Assembly (NCBI GenBank): GCA_028687375.1
Contig: JAQUAG010000017.1
Location: forward strand, 1 to 49,774
Source of the DNA: Arcobacteraceae bacterium
GTDB lineage: Bacteria > Campylobacterota > Campylobacteria > Campylobacterales > Arcobacteraceae
DNA length: 49,774 nt
Reading direction: 5' to 3'
Position numbers and translations under genes: made by a program
The notes under the pieces: generated by a model
What the model saw: the letters and a program-made list of their open reading frames with translations, nothing else
Databases searched by the model: none
What the model was told of the DNA's origin: nothing
Shown: positions 9,767-18,759 of the stretch, piece after piece
Position numbering within the stretch: the first letter of the stretch is position 1
Layout: the number at the start of each line of letters is the position of its first letter

Positions 9767-11284
9767 TTATTTTGCATTAAAAATAGTTTTAAATTCTTTT
9801 ATTGCAGTAGTTAATTGCTCTTTAATTTCATTATCTATTGTTTTTTTAGCTTCTAAGCCACTTAAAATATTAGAATATTTTTGTTCAATAAACATATGGA
9901 ACTCATTTTCAAATTTAACAACATCTTTAGGGTCGATATCATCTAAAAATCCATTAACACCAGCAAAAATAATTGTAACTTGTTTTTCAATAACAAGTGG
10001 TTTATTTACACCTTGTTTAAGGATTTCAACCATTCTTTGTCCTCTTTCTAATTGAGCTCTAGTAGAAGCATCAAGATCAGAAGCAAATTGTGCAAATGCT
10101 GCAAGTTCTCTAAATTGAGCAAGATCAAGTTTTAAAGTTCCAGCTACTTGTTTTGTAGCTTTAATTTGTGCAGCTCCACCAACTCTTGATACAGATAATC
10201 CAACATTAATAGCTGGTCTAATACCTGAGTTAAATAAATCAGTTTCTAGGAATATTTGTCCATCTGTAATAGAGATTACATTTGTTGGAATATACGCAGC
10301 AACGTCTCCCGCTTGTGTTTCAATAATTGGTAATGCAGTCATAGACCCAGCACCATTTTCATCATTCATTTTAGCAGCTCTTTCTAATAGTCTTGAGTGT
10401 AGATAAAATACATCCCCTGGATACGCTTCTCTTCCTGGAGGTCTTCGTAATAATAATGACATCTCTCTATATGCAACTGCATGTTTTGATAAATCATCAT
10501 ATATTATTAAACAATGTTGCCCATTATCTCTAAAATATTCACCCATAGTTACACCAGTATATGGAGCTAAGAATTGTAAAGCTGAAGCTTCAGAAGCACC
10601 TGCAACAACAATTGTAGTATATTCCATTGCACCAGCTTCTTCTAACGCACCAACAACATTTGCAACACTTGATGCTTTTTGACCAATTGCAACATAGATA
10701 CATTTAACATCTTGCCCTTTTTGGTTAATAATAGCATCTAAAGCAACCGTAGTTTTTCCAGTTTGTCTATCACCAATTATAAGCTCTCTTTGTCCTCTTC
10801 CAATTGGAACAAGCGCATCAATTGCTTTAATACCAGTTACTAATGGTTCATGTACAGATTTTCTAGCCATAATTCCAGGTGCTTTTTCTTCAACAAATCT
10901 TTTTTCATTTGATTCAATAGCACCTTTTCCATCAATAGGCTCACCAAGTGCATTAACAACTCTTCCTAATGCATTTGGACCAACTGGAACTTCTAAAAGA
11001 ACACCAAGTCTTTTGCAAGAACTTCCTTCTCTTAATCCAGTACTTGGACCTAAAATAACAACACCAACAGAAGTTTCTTCTAAATTTGATGCAATACCTT
11101 TTGCACCATTTTCAAATTCAACTATCTCACCAGCCATTACATTTTTGATACCATAAACCTTTGCAATACCATCTGCAAAAGATATTATTTTTCCAGTCTC
11201 ATTTATATCAACATTTAATTCAAAATTATCAATTCTTTCCTTGATAATCGAACTAATCTCATCTGCTTGAATTTTAGTACTCAT
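9767..11284 (-). CDS. atpA: ATP synthase alpha subunit
   Basis: The non-catalytic nucleotide-binding F1 subunit has 505 residues, with the P-loop GDRQTGKT at 171-178 and the C-terminal signature [17 protein letters not shown]. That signature holds the arginine finger that completes the catalytic site on beta. The N-terminal stretch to about residue 25 binds the delta subunit. The gene is 19 bases after atpH, with AAGGAGAAA before the start. Confidence 0.98.
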   Translation of the reverse strand: MSTKIQADEISSIIKERIDNFELNVDINETGKIISFADGIAKVYGIKNVMAGEIVEFENGAKGIASNLEETSVGVVILGPSTGLREGSSCKRLGVLLEVPVGPNALGRVVNALGEPIDGKGAIESNEKRFVEEKAPGIMARKSVHEPLVTGIKAIDALVPIGRGQRELIIGDRQTGKTTVALDAIINQKGQDVKCIYVAIGQKASSVANVVGALEEAGAMEYTTIVVAGASEASALQFLAPYTGVTMGEYFRDNGQHCLIIYDDLSKHAVAYREMSLLLRRPPGREAYPGDVFYLHSRLLERAAKMNDENGAGSMTALPIIETQAGDVAAYIPTNVISITDGQIFLETDLFNSGIRPAINVGLSVSRVGGAAQIKATKQVAGTLKLDLAQFRELAAFAQFASDLDASTRAQLERGQRMVEILKQGVNKPLVIEKQVTIIFAGVNGFLDDIDPKDVVKFENEFHMFIEQKYSNILSGLEAKKTIDNEIKEQLTTAIKEFKTIFNAK

Positions 11285-11303
11285 TCACATTTCTCCTTTT
11301 TTT

Positions 11304-11834
11304 CTAAACTGCTTTTAAAATATGTTCTATCATTTGAGATTTGAATTTATTTTTTTCAAAACCAATCTCAACACCTAAACCATCAATTTCAACTTTAATC
11401 CCATCATAATCACAAACTTGATTTGTTAAAGTTAAATTTATACCAAATTTATTTGAAAATTTATTTTGAATCTCCAGCATATAATCCGATGTTAATTCTG
11501 TACTAGAATACACAATCCCACCATAATTATTCATAAGGATAGAAAACTCTTTTTCTAATTCTTCTGAAATTGCAGGAATTAAAGTCAATCTTCTATTTTT
11601 ACCAAGAAGAATAAGCAAATTATTCACTATATAATCATTATTACCAATAAATGATAACAATAAATCAACTTTTTGATAAGTTGTAACATCAACAGAACCA
11701 ATAATATTTATAAACTTCTCATCTTTGTAAGCACTAGCTATTAGTTTTAATTGATTGTTTATAATATCAATATGATCTGAGTCTCTACCTTTTAGCAATG
11801 CTTTTACATATCTTTTTGCTACTAAATTACTCAT
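11304..11834 (-). CDS. atpH: ATP synthase delta subunit
   Basis: This peripheral-stalk subunit joins the b subunits to the top of F1. The 176-residue protein starts MSNLVAKRYVKALL and has a C-terminal region typical of delta (LTNQVCDYDGIKVEIDGLGV). The sequence is divergent, as delta subunits usually are. Identification rests on the N-terminal motif, the length and the position between atpF and atpA. It abuts atpF. Confidence 0.92.
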   Translation of the reverse strand: MSNLVAKRYVKALLKGRDSDHIDIINNQLKLIASAYKDEKFINIIGSVDVTTYQKVDLLLSFIGNNDYIVNNLLILLGKNRRLTLIPAISEELEKEFSILMNNYGGIVYSSTELTSDYMLEIQNKFSNKFGINLTLTNQVCDYDGIKVEIDGLGVEIGFEKNKFKSQMIEHILKAV

Positions 11835-12347
11835 TTATGCAACCTTTTTTAAGATAATATTTTGAAGATTATCTTTTGTTATAGTGATATTTTCATTATT
11901 TAATAACTCATCAAGTACTTCAGATACAATAGCTTTTCTAACTTTTCTAGTTTCTAATTCAACTTTATCGTTATAGTTTTTTAATAAATTTGCCATCTCA
12001 TTTTCGTAAGATTTAGCTACTTTATTTTTGATTGTACTTACATCCGCCATTGAATCTTTTACTAACTCATTAGCAATATGTTTAGCATTTTCTAATTCAG
12101 CTCTTGCAAGCTCCATTTTTCTTTTTGATTCTTCTAATTTTTTCTGAACTTCATCAAGTTGCCCTTGAATAGACTGACTTCTATCCTCAAAATATGTTTT
12201 TAATTTATCAGCTAATAGATAATAAATAATAGCGATAAAAATCAAAAAGTTCACTGTTCTAGGAACAATGTCCGTTTGTACATCTTCACTCGCACACAAT
12301 ATCATTGGTAAGAAAAGAGCAACAATAAATAACCATTTCTTTTTCAT
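11835..12347 (-). CDS. atpF: ATP synthase b subunit
   Basis: This b-type peripheral-stalk subunit has 170 residues. An N-terminal hydrophobic segment with signal-peptide character (MKKKWLFIVALFLPMILCASE) precedes a second membrane helix at about 32-48 (TVNFLIFIAIIYYLLADKL), then a long charged coiled coil to the end. I take the ATG at 12347 rather than the GTG at 12356. TAGGTGG, overlapping the atpF' stop codon, is correctly placed for 12347, while 12356 would leave no ribosome site. Together with atpF' it gives two different b subunits, the usual Campylobacterota pattern. Confidence 0.9.
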   Translation of the reverse strand: MKKKWLFIVALFLPMILCASEDVQTDIVPRTVNFLIFIAIIYYLLADKLKTYFEDRSQSIQGQLDEVQKKLEESKRKMELARAELENAKHIANELVKDSMADVSTIKNKVAKSYENEMANLLKNYNDKVELETRKVRKAIVSEVLDELLNNENITITKDNLQNIILKKVA

Positions 12348-12356
12348 GCACACCAC

Positions 12357-12779
12357 CTATATTGAGCTAATTTTAGCTGATAAAACTTCTTTAAACTGAG
12401 GTATATTCTCAATTAAAGAACTTTTTACAGATTCTTTTTGAGAATTTAAATCATTTACAAAAGAATTATATTTTGAATCTAATTCACTTCTAAAATCAGT
12501 CATTTTAGATTCACCCAGAGCTTTTGCTTCAGAATAAGCAATTTCACGAATAGAAGAAGCTTCTTGTTTAGCTTTTGCGATAATATTTTGAGCTTCCTTC
12601 ATAAGTCCGTCAATATCTTCAACATTATTTCTAGCAGATTCTAAATCTTTTTTAATAGATTCTTCTCTCTCTTCAACATGTGAAAATAACGGTTTATATA
12701 GGCTTCTGTTTAGTTGGAATAAAACAACTAAAAATATTATTGCGGAACTAATTAATAACATTGGACTTATGTCTAACAT
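12357..12779 (-). CDS. atpF': ATP synthase b' subunit
   Basis: This second, non-identical b-type subunit has 140 residues. One membrane helix at about 7-24 (MLLISSAIIFLVVLFQL) is followed by an uninterrupted charged coiled coil (HVEEREESIKKDLESARNN onwards) to the C-terminus. It should form the b/b' heterodimer of the peripheral stalk. It is the first gene of the atp group and is preceded by TGGAGAG and a 106-base gap that contains a promoter candidate. Genes for subunits a and c are not in this window. Confidence 0.93.
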   Translation of the reverse strand: MLDISPMLLISSAIIFLVVLFQLNRSLYKPLFSHVEEREESIKKDLESARNNVEDIDGLMKEAQNIIAKAKQEASSIREIAYSEAKALGESKMTDFRSELDSKYNSFVNDLNSQKESVKSSLIENIPQFKEVLSAKISSI

Positions 12780-12817
12780 TTATCTCTCCATAACATTTTT
12801 TTTACAGTTTAGAAATC

Positions 12818-12856
12818 CAATTTGGTATACAAATTGAACAAACCTGCGTCATTGTA
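12818..12856 (-). promoter_or_regulatory. Candidate atp operon promoter with leader inverted repeat
   Basis: The 106-base parB-atpF' gap has TACAAT on the minus strand at 12856-12851, which would start transcription near 12844 and give a leader of about 65 bases. Within that leader is a perfect 7-bp inverted repeat (plus-strand CAATTTG 12818-12824 and CAAATTG 12830-12836, 5-base spacer). It could be an operator or a weak RNA hairpin; no U-run follows it. Confidence 0.45.
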
Positions 12857-12885
12857 TCAAACTTTACTTATAATTTTGATTAATT

Positions 12886-13740
12886 TTAGATATCTTTTTC
12901 AAAATATTTTAATATCTTATCGATATCTTCTTGCGAGTTTATTGTGATTTTAATATTATTTTTATGTATTTTCATATCAATATTTTGATTTTTTAACTTT
13001 GAAATAATATTGTCAAATTTTTTAAAATTAAATTTTTCCTCTTTTATAAATGATTTTGATATTTCATCATTCAATTTTTCTTTAAGGTTTTTAACTAAAA
13101 CTTCTGTTTCTCTAACACTAAGTCTTTGCCCTATTATAGAATCTACAATTTGTCGTTGTTCTTCCTCTTTTAATCCAACCAAGAGCTTTGCATGTCCTTG
13201 TGTTATTTTATTTGCAGATATTAATTGTTGTGTATAGACACTTAAAGTAAGAAGTCTTAATGTATTAGTAATTGAACTTCTACTCTTAAATACCATATTT
13301 GAAAGCTCTTCATGAGTCATATTATACTCATTAATAAGTCCAGCATATGAATAAGCAACTTCTAAAATATTTAGGTCATCTCTTTGAATATTTTCAATTA
13401 AAGCATACTCTCTTAGTTTTTTTTCATCAATATCTAAAATAATTGCTTTAATGGTTTCAAAATTAGCTAATTTTGAGGCTCTAAATCGTCTTTCACCTGC
13501 TATTAAAATATACTTATTTAGTTTTTTAATAACAACAACTGGTTGTAGCAATCCATGAGAAATAATAGAACGAGAAAGTTCTTCTAATTTTTCTTCATCA
13601 AATATTTTTCTTGGCTGATATGGATTTGGTTCAATTTTATCTATTTCAATATCTTTAACTAAATTTCTGTTATCAATATTATTTTCATATGCTGCTTCAA
13701 CTTCACCTAATATTTCGCTCAGTCCTCTACCTAATGCCAT
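12886..13740 (-). CDS. parB: Chromosome partitioning protein ParB
   Basis: This centromere-binding CTPase loads on parS sites and segregates the origin with ParA. The 284-residue protein has the N-terminal ParB/Srx domain with NPYQPRK (39-45) and the CTP-binding GERRFRA (82-88). A helix-turn-helix follows at about 145-185 (YNMTHEELSNMVFKSRSSIT), and there is a basic C-terminal dimer domain. It lies 3 bases after parA. I found no full parS site in the window, so the sites would be elsewhere near oriC. Confidence 0.96.
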   Translation of the reverse strand: MALGRGLSEILGEVEAAYENNIDNRNLVKDIEIDKIEPNPYQPRKIFDEEKLEELSRSIISHGLLQPVVVIKKLNKYILIAGERRFRASKLANFETIKAIILDIDEKKLREYALIENIQRDDLNILEVAYSYAGLINEYNMTHEELSNMVFKSRSSITNTLRLLTLSVYTQQLISANKITQGHAKLLVGLKEEEQRQIVDSIIGQRLSVRETEVLVKNLKEKLNDEISKSFIKEEKFNFKKFDNIISKLKNQNIDMKIHKNNIKITINSQEDIDKILKYFEKDI

Positions 13741-13743
13741 AAC

Positions 13744-14520
13744 TTATCCTAAAATTGATTTTGCTAAATTTTCGTATGCTTGCGTACCTATTGCTGTTGG
13801 ATCATACAGCATAATAGGTTTACCAAAACTTGGACTTTCCGCTAACTTAATATTCCTTGGTATAACTACATAAGAATCTTTCCCTAACTTGAATAATTTA
13901 CTCTCAAAATGTTTTGCTAAGTCTGCAAAAACTTGTTTTGCTAAATTATTTTGTGCACTATACATTGTTGGAAGAAAACCTTTAATCTCTAGTTGTCTAT
14001 TAATAGTTTGTTTCACAAGTTTAATTGTATTTAATAATTGTGCTAATCCTTCAAGTGCGAAAAACTCACACTGAATTGGAATAATTACAGAATTTGCTGC
14101 ACTTAATGTATTAATTGTAATTGGTCCAAGCGCAGGTGGTGAATCGATTAAGATATAGTCATAATCATCTTTAATTAAATCAATACTTCTTTTTAAAACT
14201 AATTCTCTATCTTTGTTATTTTTGTAAAACTCTTTTTCAATCCCAACAAGACCAATATTTGAAGGAGCAAGTTTTAAAGTTTCAATTTCAGTTTTTAAAA
14301 TAATTTCATCAAGTGTTTTTGTTCCAAGCATCACATGATAAATATTGTATTCATAAGTATCTCTTCTAAATCCCAAAGAAGTTGTAGCATTAGCTTGTGG
14401 ATCTGCATCAATTAATAATACCCTTTTTCCACCCAATGCTAAAGCAGCACTTAAGTTTACAGCGGTTGTTGTCTTACCAACTCCACCTTTTTGATTTGCT
14501 ATTGCTATAATCTCTGTCAT
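13744..14520 (-). CDS. parA: Chromosome partitioning ATPase ParA (Soj)
   Basis: The 258-residue deviant Walker ATPase forms DNA-bound dimers that ParB stimulates, driving origin segregation. It has KGGVGKTT at 11-18 with the signature Lys11, LLIDADPQANATTSLG for Walker A', and YDYILIDSPPALG for Walker B. The protein begins directly at the ATPase fold with no helix-turn-helix extension, as chromosomal Soj proteins do. It overlaps birA by 4 bases and precedes parB by 3. Confidence 0.97.
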   Translation of the reverse strand: MTEIIAIANQKGGVGKTTTAVNLSAALALGGKRVLLIDADPQANATTSLGFRRDTYEYNIYHVMLGTKTLDEIILKTEIETLKLAPSNIGLVGIEKEFYKNNKDRELVLKRSIDLIKDDYDYILIDSPPALGPITINTLSAANSVIIPIQCEFFALEGLAQLLNTIKLVKQTINRQLEIKGFLPTMYSAQNNLAKQVFADLAKHFESKLFKLGKDSYVVIPRNIKLAESPSFGKPIMLYDPTAIGTQAYENLAKSILG

Positions 14521-15152
14521 CTTAAACTATACACCTTTTTATTATCAATCACAATAGAACCATCTTCTAATAAAATAGCATCCATTAATGAAACTTTTTC
14601 TTTATTGATTGTTGTTTGATATTCTTTACTACTTGTGAATTCTATCTCAAAATTACTAAAAATATGCTTCCAAGATGGTTTTGATGCTATCAAATCAAAA
14701 TAGTCATTTAAAAGCTTATTTATATTTACACAAACATCTAAAATACCATAGTCTTCTGATACTTTAACTAAATTTATCCCTATTCCACACATTAAAATAT
14801 CTTTAGTTAAGGTTGTAATTGTACCACCAATTTTTTTATCATCGATATAAAAATCATTTGGCCATTTTATCCATACTTTTGACTCACAAGAAGCTAAAAT
14901 CTCTTTTAATAGATAACTAAAATATATTGATGCTGACTCTATTTTCAAATCATTTGGTAAGCTATCTTTTGAAATTGCAAAAGAAAAAAATAAATTTCCT
15001 TTCGCTCCATTCCAACTATTGTCTCTACTACCAATTCCATTTGTTTGAAACTGTGTAACTACAGCTAGAGGTTTTGTAAATTGATTTTTTCGAATAAACT
15101 CTTTAAGATATATATGAGTTGATGCAACCTCTTCTAAATAGATTATCTCCAT
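14517..15152 (-). CDS. birA: Biotin--[acetyl-CoA-carboxylase] ligase, short form
   Basis: BirA attaches biotin to the carboxyl carrier protein through biotinyl-AMP. The 211-residue protein is catalytic only. It lacks the N-terminal DNA-binding domain of E. coli BirA, so it is not expected to be a repressor. Visible motifs are TNGIGSRDNSW (37-47, a variant of the GRGRRGR loop that holds biotinyl-AMP), KWPND (96-100) and KIGGTIT (107-113, with the catalytic Lys). It lies between fmt (3 bases) and parA (4-base overlap). Confidence 0.92.
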   Translation of the reverse strand: MEIIYLEEVASTHIYLKEFIRKNQFTKPLAVVTQFQTNGIGSRDNSWNGAKGNLFFSFAISKDSLPNDLKIESASIYFSYLLKEILASCESKVWIKWPNDFYIDDKKIGGTITTLTKDILMCGIGINLVKVSEDYGILDVCVNINKLLNDYFDLIASKPSWKHIFSNFEIEFTSSKEYQTTINKEKVSLMDAILLEDGSIVIDNKKVYSLR

Positions 15153-15155
15153 TTT

Positions 15156-16073
15156 TTAAGACAATATATCCCCAACTAAAAGTCTACTTCCTCTTATATA
15201 ATCTACTACATTTAAAGCTTTTTTAGAAGGTGCTTGCACTTCAAAAATAGTTACACTACCTTTTTCACAACCAACAATAATAGAATCTTTTTTTATCTCT
15301 AAAATTTGACCCTCAATATTTTTTGAGTTACCCTCTTCTAAAATCATTCTTTTGATTTTAAGCCCTGATTGCAAAAATAATCCAGGCCAAACCTTATAAG
15401 CTTTGTATTTTGAATACAATATTTTACTATTTGTAAAAAATATTAAGCCATCCTCTTTAGATATTTTTCCACAAAAACTTACCTGAGAACTATTTTGTTT
15501 AGTTGGATGAAGAGATGAGAATCTCTCTAAAGTTTCAATAATAAGATTAGCTGCTATACCAGAAAGAGTATCAAAAAGTTCTTCCACATCTGCATGTACT
15601 CCTAATTCTAAATATTTAAACCCTAAAATATCACCACTATCAAGCCCCTCTTCCATCATCATTGCTGTAACACCAGCGAAATTGTCATTATTTAAAATTG
15701 ACTTTTGGATGGGACTAGCACCTCTATATTTTGGTAAAAGCGAAGCATGAAGATTGATACAAGGAACTATTTCTAAAATATTTTTAGGCAATATTTGTCC
15801 ATACGCTGCAACTATAATAAAATCTGGTTTTAAATCTTTTATAATTTTTACCATACTCTCATCTTTTAAAGTTTCTGGTTGATAAATTGGAAAAGACAAA
15901 GTATTATTTATGCAATATTGCTTAATATGAGGAGGCGTTAAGAGTTGTTCTCGTCCTACTTTTTTATCTGGTTGAGTAAAAAGAGCTTGTATCTCATAAT
16001 TATTTCTAATTAAATTTTCTAAGATAACAGTTGCGTACTCTGGTGTTCCCATATAAACTATTTTTTTAGACAT
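15156..16073 (-). CDS. fmt: Methionyl-tRNA formyltransferase
   Basis: Fmt formylates initiator Met-tRNA using 10-formyl-tetrahydrofolate. In the 305-residue protein the N-terminal formyltransferase domain carries Asn107 and His109 in CINLHA, the folate-binding loop SLLPKYRG (111-118) and the catalytic Asp in GLDSGD (143-148). The C-terminal OB-like tRNA-binding domain begins near residue 205. It overlaps proB by 8 bases, so the two are translationally coupled. Confidence 0.97.
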   Translation of the reverse strand: MSKKIVYMGTPEYATVILENLIRNNYEIQALFTQPDKKVGREQLLTPPHIKQYCINNTLSFPIYQPETLKDESMVKIIKDLKPDFIIVAAYGQILPKNILEIVPCINLHASLLPKYRGASPIQKSILNNDNFAGVTAMMMEEGLDSGDILGFKYLELGVHADVEELFDTLSGIAANLIIETLERFSSLHPTKQNSSQVSFCGKISKEDGLIFFTNSKILYSKYKAYKVWPGLFLQSGLKIKRMILEEGNSKNIEGQILEIKKDSIIVGCEKGSVTIFEVQAPSKKALNVVDYIRGSRLLVGDILS

Positions 16074-16836
16074 TTAAACTCCCAAAAAGTGTCCCACGAT
16101 TATGAAAATTATCAATTAAAAAACTTTTAGCATCACTTAAATCAAAACCACTTGTTAAAAACATATGTTTATTGTTTCTAATCAAAAAGTCTGCCGCTTT
16201 TAATTTTGTAACAATTCCACCCGTTGCAAATTCACTATTTGCAGAGTGTGTAGCATTAAGCTCATCACTAGAGATTTTTAAAACATTTTTTTGTAGTGTG
16301 GCATTTGGATTAATATGAGGATTATCATCATAATATCCATCAATATCTGTTAAAATTACAAGCAGTTCAGATCCAAAATGGAGTGATACATGAGCTGATA
16401 ATTGGTCATTATCCCCAAAAACTAACTCTTCGATAGCTGTAACATCATTTTCATTTATAATAGGAACTACATTATTTGACAATAGTTCATTCATTGTATC
16501 TTTTGCATGATTTAATCTTGTCATATCTTTAAATAAACTAGCTTCTAGTAAAACTTGAGAACATATAATATTATGAACTTCAAAATGTTTTCTATATGTT
16601 TCCATCAAAAGTGGCTGTCCTATAGATGCTAACGCTTGTTTTTTAGCAATGATTTTTTTATCTAATTTTAAAAGTGTATATCCAGAAGCAACTGCTCCTG
16701 AACTAACCAAAATTACATTATAATCTTTTTTTAACAAAGCTATAAAATCGACTAAATTTTTTAGTCTATCTAAAGCTAAATTACCATTATTTGTTAAAAC
16801 AGCGCTACCAACTTTTAGTACAATTGTCTTCTTCAT
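16066..16836 (-). CDS. proB: Glutamate 5-kinase, no PUA domain
   Basis: This enzyme phosphorylates glutamate in the first step of proline synthesis. The 256-residue protein comprises only the amino-acid kinase domain: KVGSAVLT at 8-15, VSSGAVASGY, and NENDVTAIEELVFGDNDQLSAHV, where substrate and ATP bind. It lacks the C-terminal PUA domain of the E. coli enzyme (about 367 residues), as is usual in Campylobacterota. Feedback control by proline may therefore differ (inference). It is 16 bases after obgE. Confidence 0.95.
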   Translation of the reverse strand: MKKTIVLKVGSAVLTNNGNLALDRLKNLVDFIALLKKDYNVILVSSGAVASGYTLLKLDKKIIAKKQALASIGQPLLMETYRKHFEVHNIICSQVLLEASLFKDMTRLNHAKDTMNELLSNNVVPIINENDVTAIEELVFGDNDQLSAHVSLHFGSELLVILTDIDGYYDDNPHINPNATLQKNVLKISSDELNATHSANSEFATGGIVTKLKAADFLIRNNKHMFLTSGFDLSDAKSFLIDNFHNRGTLFGSLNV

Positions 16837-16852
16837 ATAATCTTTCTTCTCT

Positions 16853-17944
16853 TTATTTATTCATCTTTAGTAAATCATATAACACATATTTTAAACTATC
16901 TATATTTTTATGAGTAGCTGATGAGATTGGTAAAATAAAATATGGTAAATCTTTATTAAAATTTCCATACGTTAAATCTTGGATATAAAATGAGCTCTCT
17001 TTATCAAATCCATAATTATTTGTATCTGTTGCTTCAAATGAAATCCCATCCATAAATTCTTTTATTTTATCGTTTAATTCATCAGGGTCAATTGCATCTA
17101 TTTTAGTAAGTGCAATCGCAAATTTTCTACTACCTAGTTCAGGTGAAAATTTATTTATCTCCTCTTTTAGAACATTATATTGACTTACCATATCTCTATA
17201 ATTTGCCATATCTACCATATAAAGTAAAGTATCTGTTCTTTCAATATGTCTTAAAAATTCTAACCCTAACCCTCTTCCATCACTTGCCCCATCAATAATT
17301 CCTGGGATATCAGCCATAACAAAAGAGTTGTATTCACCAACTTCAACAACACCTAATTTGGGTGTAAGTGTTGTAAATTCATAATTTGCTATTTGTGGAG
17401 TTGCATTTGAACAAACAGATATTAGTGTAGATTTTCCAACATTTGGATACCCAACCAATCCAACATCTGCAATCAATTTTAGTTCCAATCTAATAGACTT
17501 TTGAACACCCGCAAGTCCTGGTTGACAATAGGTTGGTGCTTGATTTCTTGAGTTTCTAAAGTGAAAATTTCCCATTCCACCTTTTCCACCCTCAAGAAGT
17601 GTAGTTTTTTCACCTTCCTCTAATAAATCAAGTAGTAATTCACCTGTTTCATCATCAAATACTTGAGTCCCAGGTGGAACTTTTAGAATAAGATGTTCTC
17701 CAGTTTTTCCTGTCATTCTACTTCCCATACCTGGTTGTCCATTCATAGCTTTTACTGCATGTCGCCCTTTATACCATGAAAGTGTGTCTGTATTATTGTC
17801 CACTACAAAAAATACATCTCCACCTTTTCCACCATCTCCACCATCTGGTCCACCATTTACAACACCTTTTTCTGATCGAAAAGATGAACACCCTCGTCCA
17901 CCTTTTCCAGATGAAATTGATATTATTACTTTATCTATAAACAT
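16853..17944 (-). CDS. obgE: Obg/CgtA family GTPase
   Basis: This essential GTPase binds the 50S subunit and links ribosome assembly to growth control. In the 363-residue protein a Gly-rich Obg fold occupies 1-158 ([29 protein letters not shown]). The G domain follows with G1 GYPNVGKS at 165-172, G3 DIPG and G4 TKID. The region after about 310 is short. The start is 83 bases past rpmA, downstream of a strong terminator hairpin, so its expression relative to the ribosomal proteins is probably reduced by termination. Confidence 0.97.
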   Translation of the reverse strand: MFIDKVIISISSGKGGRGCSSFRSEKGVVNGGPDGGDGGKGGDVFFVVDNNTDTLSWYKGRHAVKAMNGQPGMGSRMTGKTGEHLILKVPPGTQVFDDETGELLLDLLEEGEKTTLLEGGKGGMGNFHFRNSRNQAPTYCQPGLAGVQKSIRLELKLIADVGLVGYPNVGKSTLISVCSNATPQIANYEFTTLTPKLGVVEVGEYNSFVMADIPGIIDGASDGRGLGLEFLRHIERTDTLLYMVDMANYRDMVSQYNVLKEEINKFSPELGSRKFAIALTKIDAIDPDELNDKIKEFMDGISFEATDTNNYGFDKESSFYIQDLTYGNFNKDLPYFILPISSATHKNIDSLKYVLYDLLKMNK

Positions 17945-17967
17945 TTTTTACCTTTTATTTTTGCCAC

Positions 17968-18003
17968 AAAAAAAGGGTACCACAGCAAAGCTATAGCACC
18001 CTT
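17968..18003 (-). terminator. Intrinsic terminator/attenuator between rpmA and obgE
   Basis: On the minus strand the RNA would fold AAGGGUGCUAUAG-CUUUG-CUGUGGUACCCUU (plus-strand arms 17973-17985 and 17991-18003). This is a 13-bp stem including three G-U pairs, followed directly by a run of U (plus-strand A-run 17968-17974). It is the strongest hairpin I found. It ends 24 bases before the obgE start codon. Confidence 0.85.
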
Positions 18004-18027
18004 CTATTAGCATTTCAAAGCTTTCAT

Positions 18028-18282
18028 TTATGCAGCATAAACTGAAACTTTTTTTCTCTTTTTGTCTTTAATTTCAAATTTAACAACACCGTCAATAAGT
18101 GCATAAATCGTATGATCTTTTCCTATACCAACATTAGTACCAACATGAACTTTTGTCCCTCTTTGTCTAATTATGATATTACCAGCTCTAACAACTTGAC
18201 CACCAAATTTTTTAACACCTAATCGTCTTCCTGCTGAGTCTCTATTATTCTGAGTACTTCCCTGACCTTTCTTGTGAGCCAT
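18028..18282 (-). CDS. rpmA: 50S ribosomal protein L27
   Basis: The 84-residue L27 lies near the peptidyl transferase centre. It begins [20 protein letters not shown], so the N-terminus starts directly with the Ala-His-Lys-Lys-Gly type sequence and has no cleavable extension of the Firmicutes kind. [20 protein letters not shown] and [20 protein letters not shown] are conserved. It lies 11 bases after rplU in the usual pair. Confidence 0.98.
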   Translation of the reverse strand: MAHKKGQGSTQNNRDSAGRRLGVKKFGGQVVRAGNIIIRQRGTKVHVGTNVGIGKDHTIYALIDGVVKFEIKDKKRKKVSVYAA

Positions 18283-18293
18283 CTTATATCTCC

Positions 18294-18602
18294 TTAAGCA
18301 GCTATGTTAGTAATTCTAACTTGAGTGAAGCTTCTTCTGAAACCTCTTTTTAGTTTACTATCTTTTCTTCTTCTTTTTTTGTAGATAACAACTTTTCTGT
18401 CTCTACCTTCAACAACAACCTCAGCCGTAACGATAGCATTTGCAACATCTGCACCTACTTTAAGAACACTTCCATCGTTAATAGCTATAACCTCTGTAAA
18501 ATTTACAGTTTCTTTTGGATCTAGGCTTAATTTATCAACATTTAGAATATCACCTTGTGATACTTTATATTGTTTTCCACCCGTTTTAATAATTGCATAC
18601 AT
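18294..18602 (-). CDS. rplU: 50S ribosomal protein L21
   Basis: The 102-residue protein binds 23S rRNA in the large subunit. It has [20 protein letters not shown] at the N-terminus and the basic C-terminal signature [19 protein letters not shown]. It is the first gene of the minus-strand array, with a promoter candidate about 30 bases upstream of its start codon. Confidence 0.98.
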   Translation of the reverse strand: MYAIIKTGGKQYKVSQGDILNVDKLSLDPKETVNFTEVIAINDGSVLKVGADVANAIVTAEVVVEGRDRKVVIYKKRRRKDSKLKRGFRRSFTQVRITNIAA

Positions 18603-18631
18603 TTATATACCCTTTGAAATTTATGAAGCGA

Positions 18632-18732
18632 ATTGTATCTTTTTTAAGTTTAAAGTTTCTTTAATAGCTATTAGAAGTTTTTTGAAGTTTAAAATTCTAT
18701 AAAATTTAAACTTAAACTTATTTTATTACAAT
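18632..18732. promoter_or_regulatory. Divergent promoters for rplU and thioredoxin-like gene with repeated TTTAAACTT boxes
   Basis: The 157-base gap has TACAAT for rplU on the minus strand (18637-18632) and TACAAT for the thioredoxin-like gene on the plus strand (18727-18732). The box AAGTTTAAA or its complement occurs at 18646-18654, 18685-18693 and 18705-18713, and an 8-base version lies at 18712-18719. A box lies 8 bases upstream of the rplU -10 and 7 bases upstream of the other. 18685-18693 and 18705-18713 form a perfect 9-bp inverted repeat. A shared operator is plausible but unproven. Confidence 0.55.
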
Positions 18733-18759
18733 ACCTACAAATTTAGATAAAGGATTTTT

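Noticed and set aside
14005-14024. TGTTTCAC inside parA, identical to one half of the parS consensus
   Set aside because: The other half (AAGTTTAA) does not match GTGAAACA, so the palindrome is missing; I did not call a parS site.
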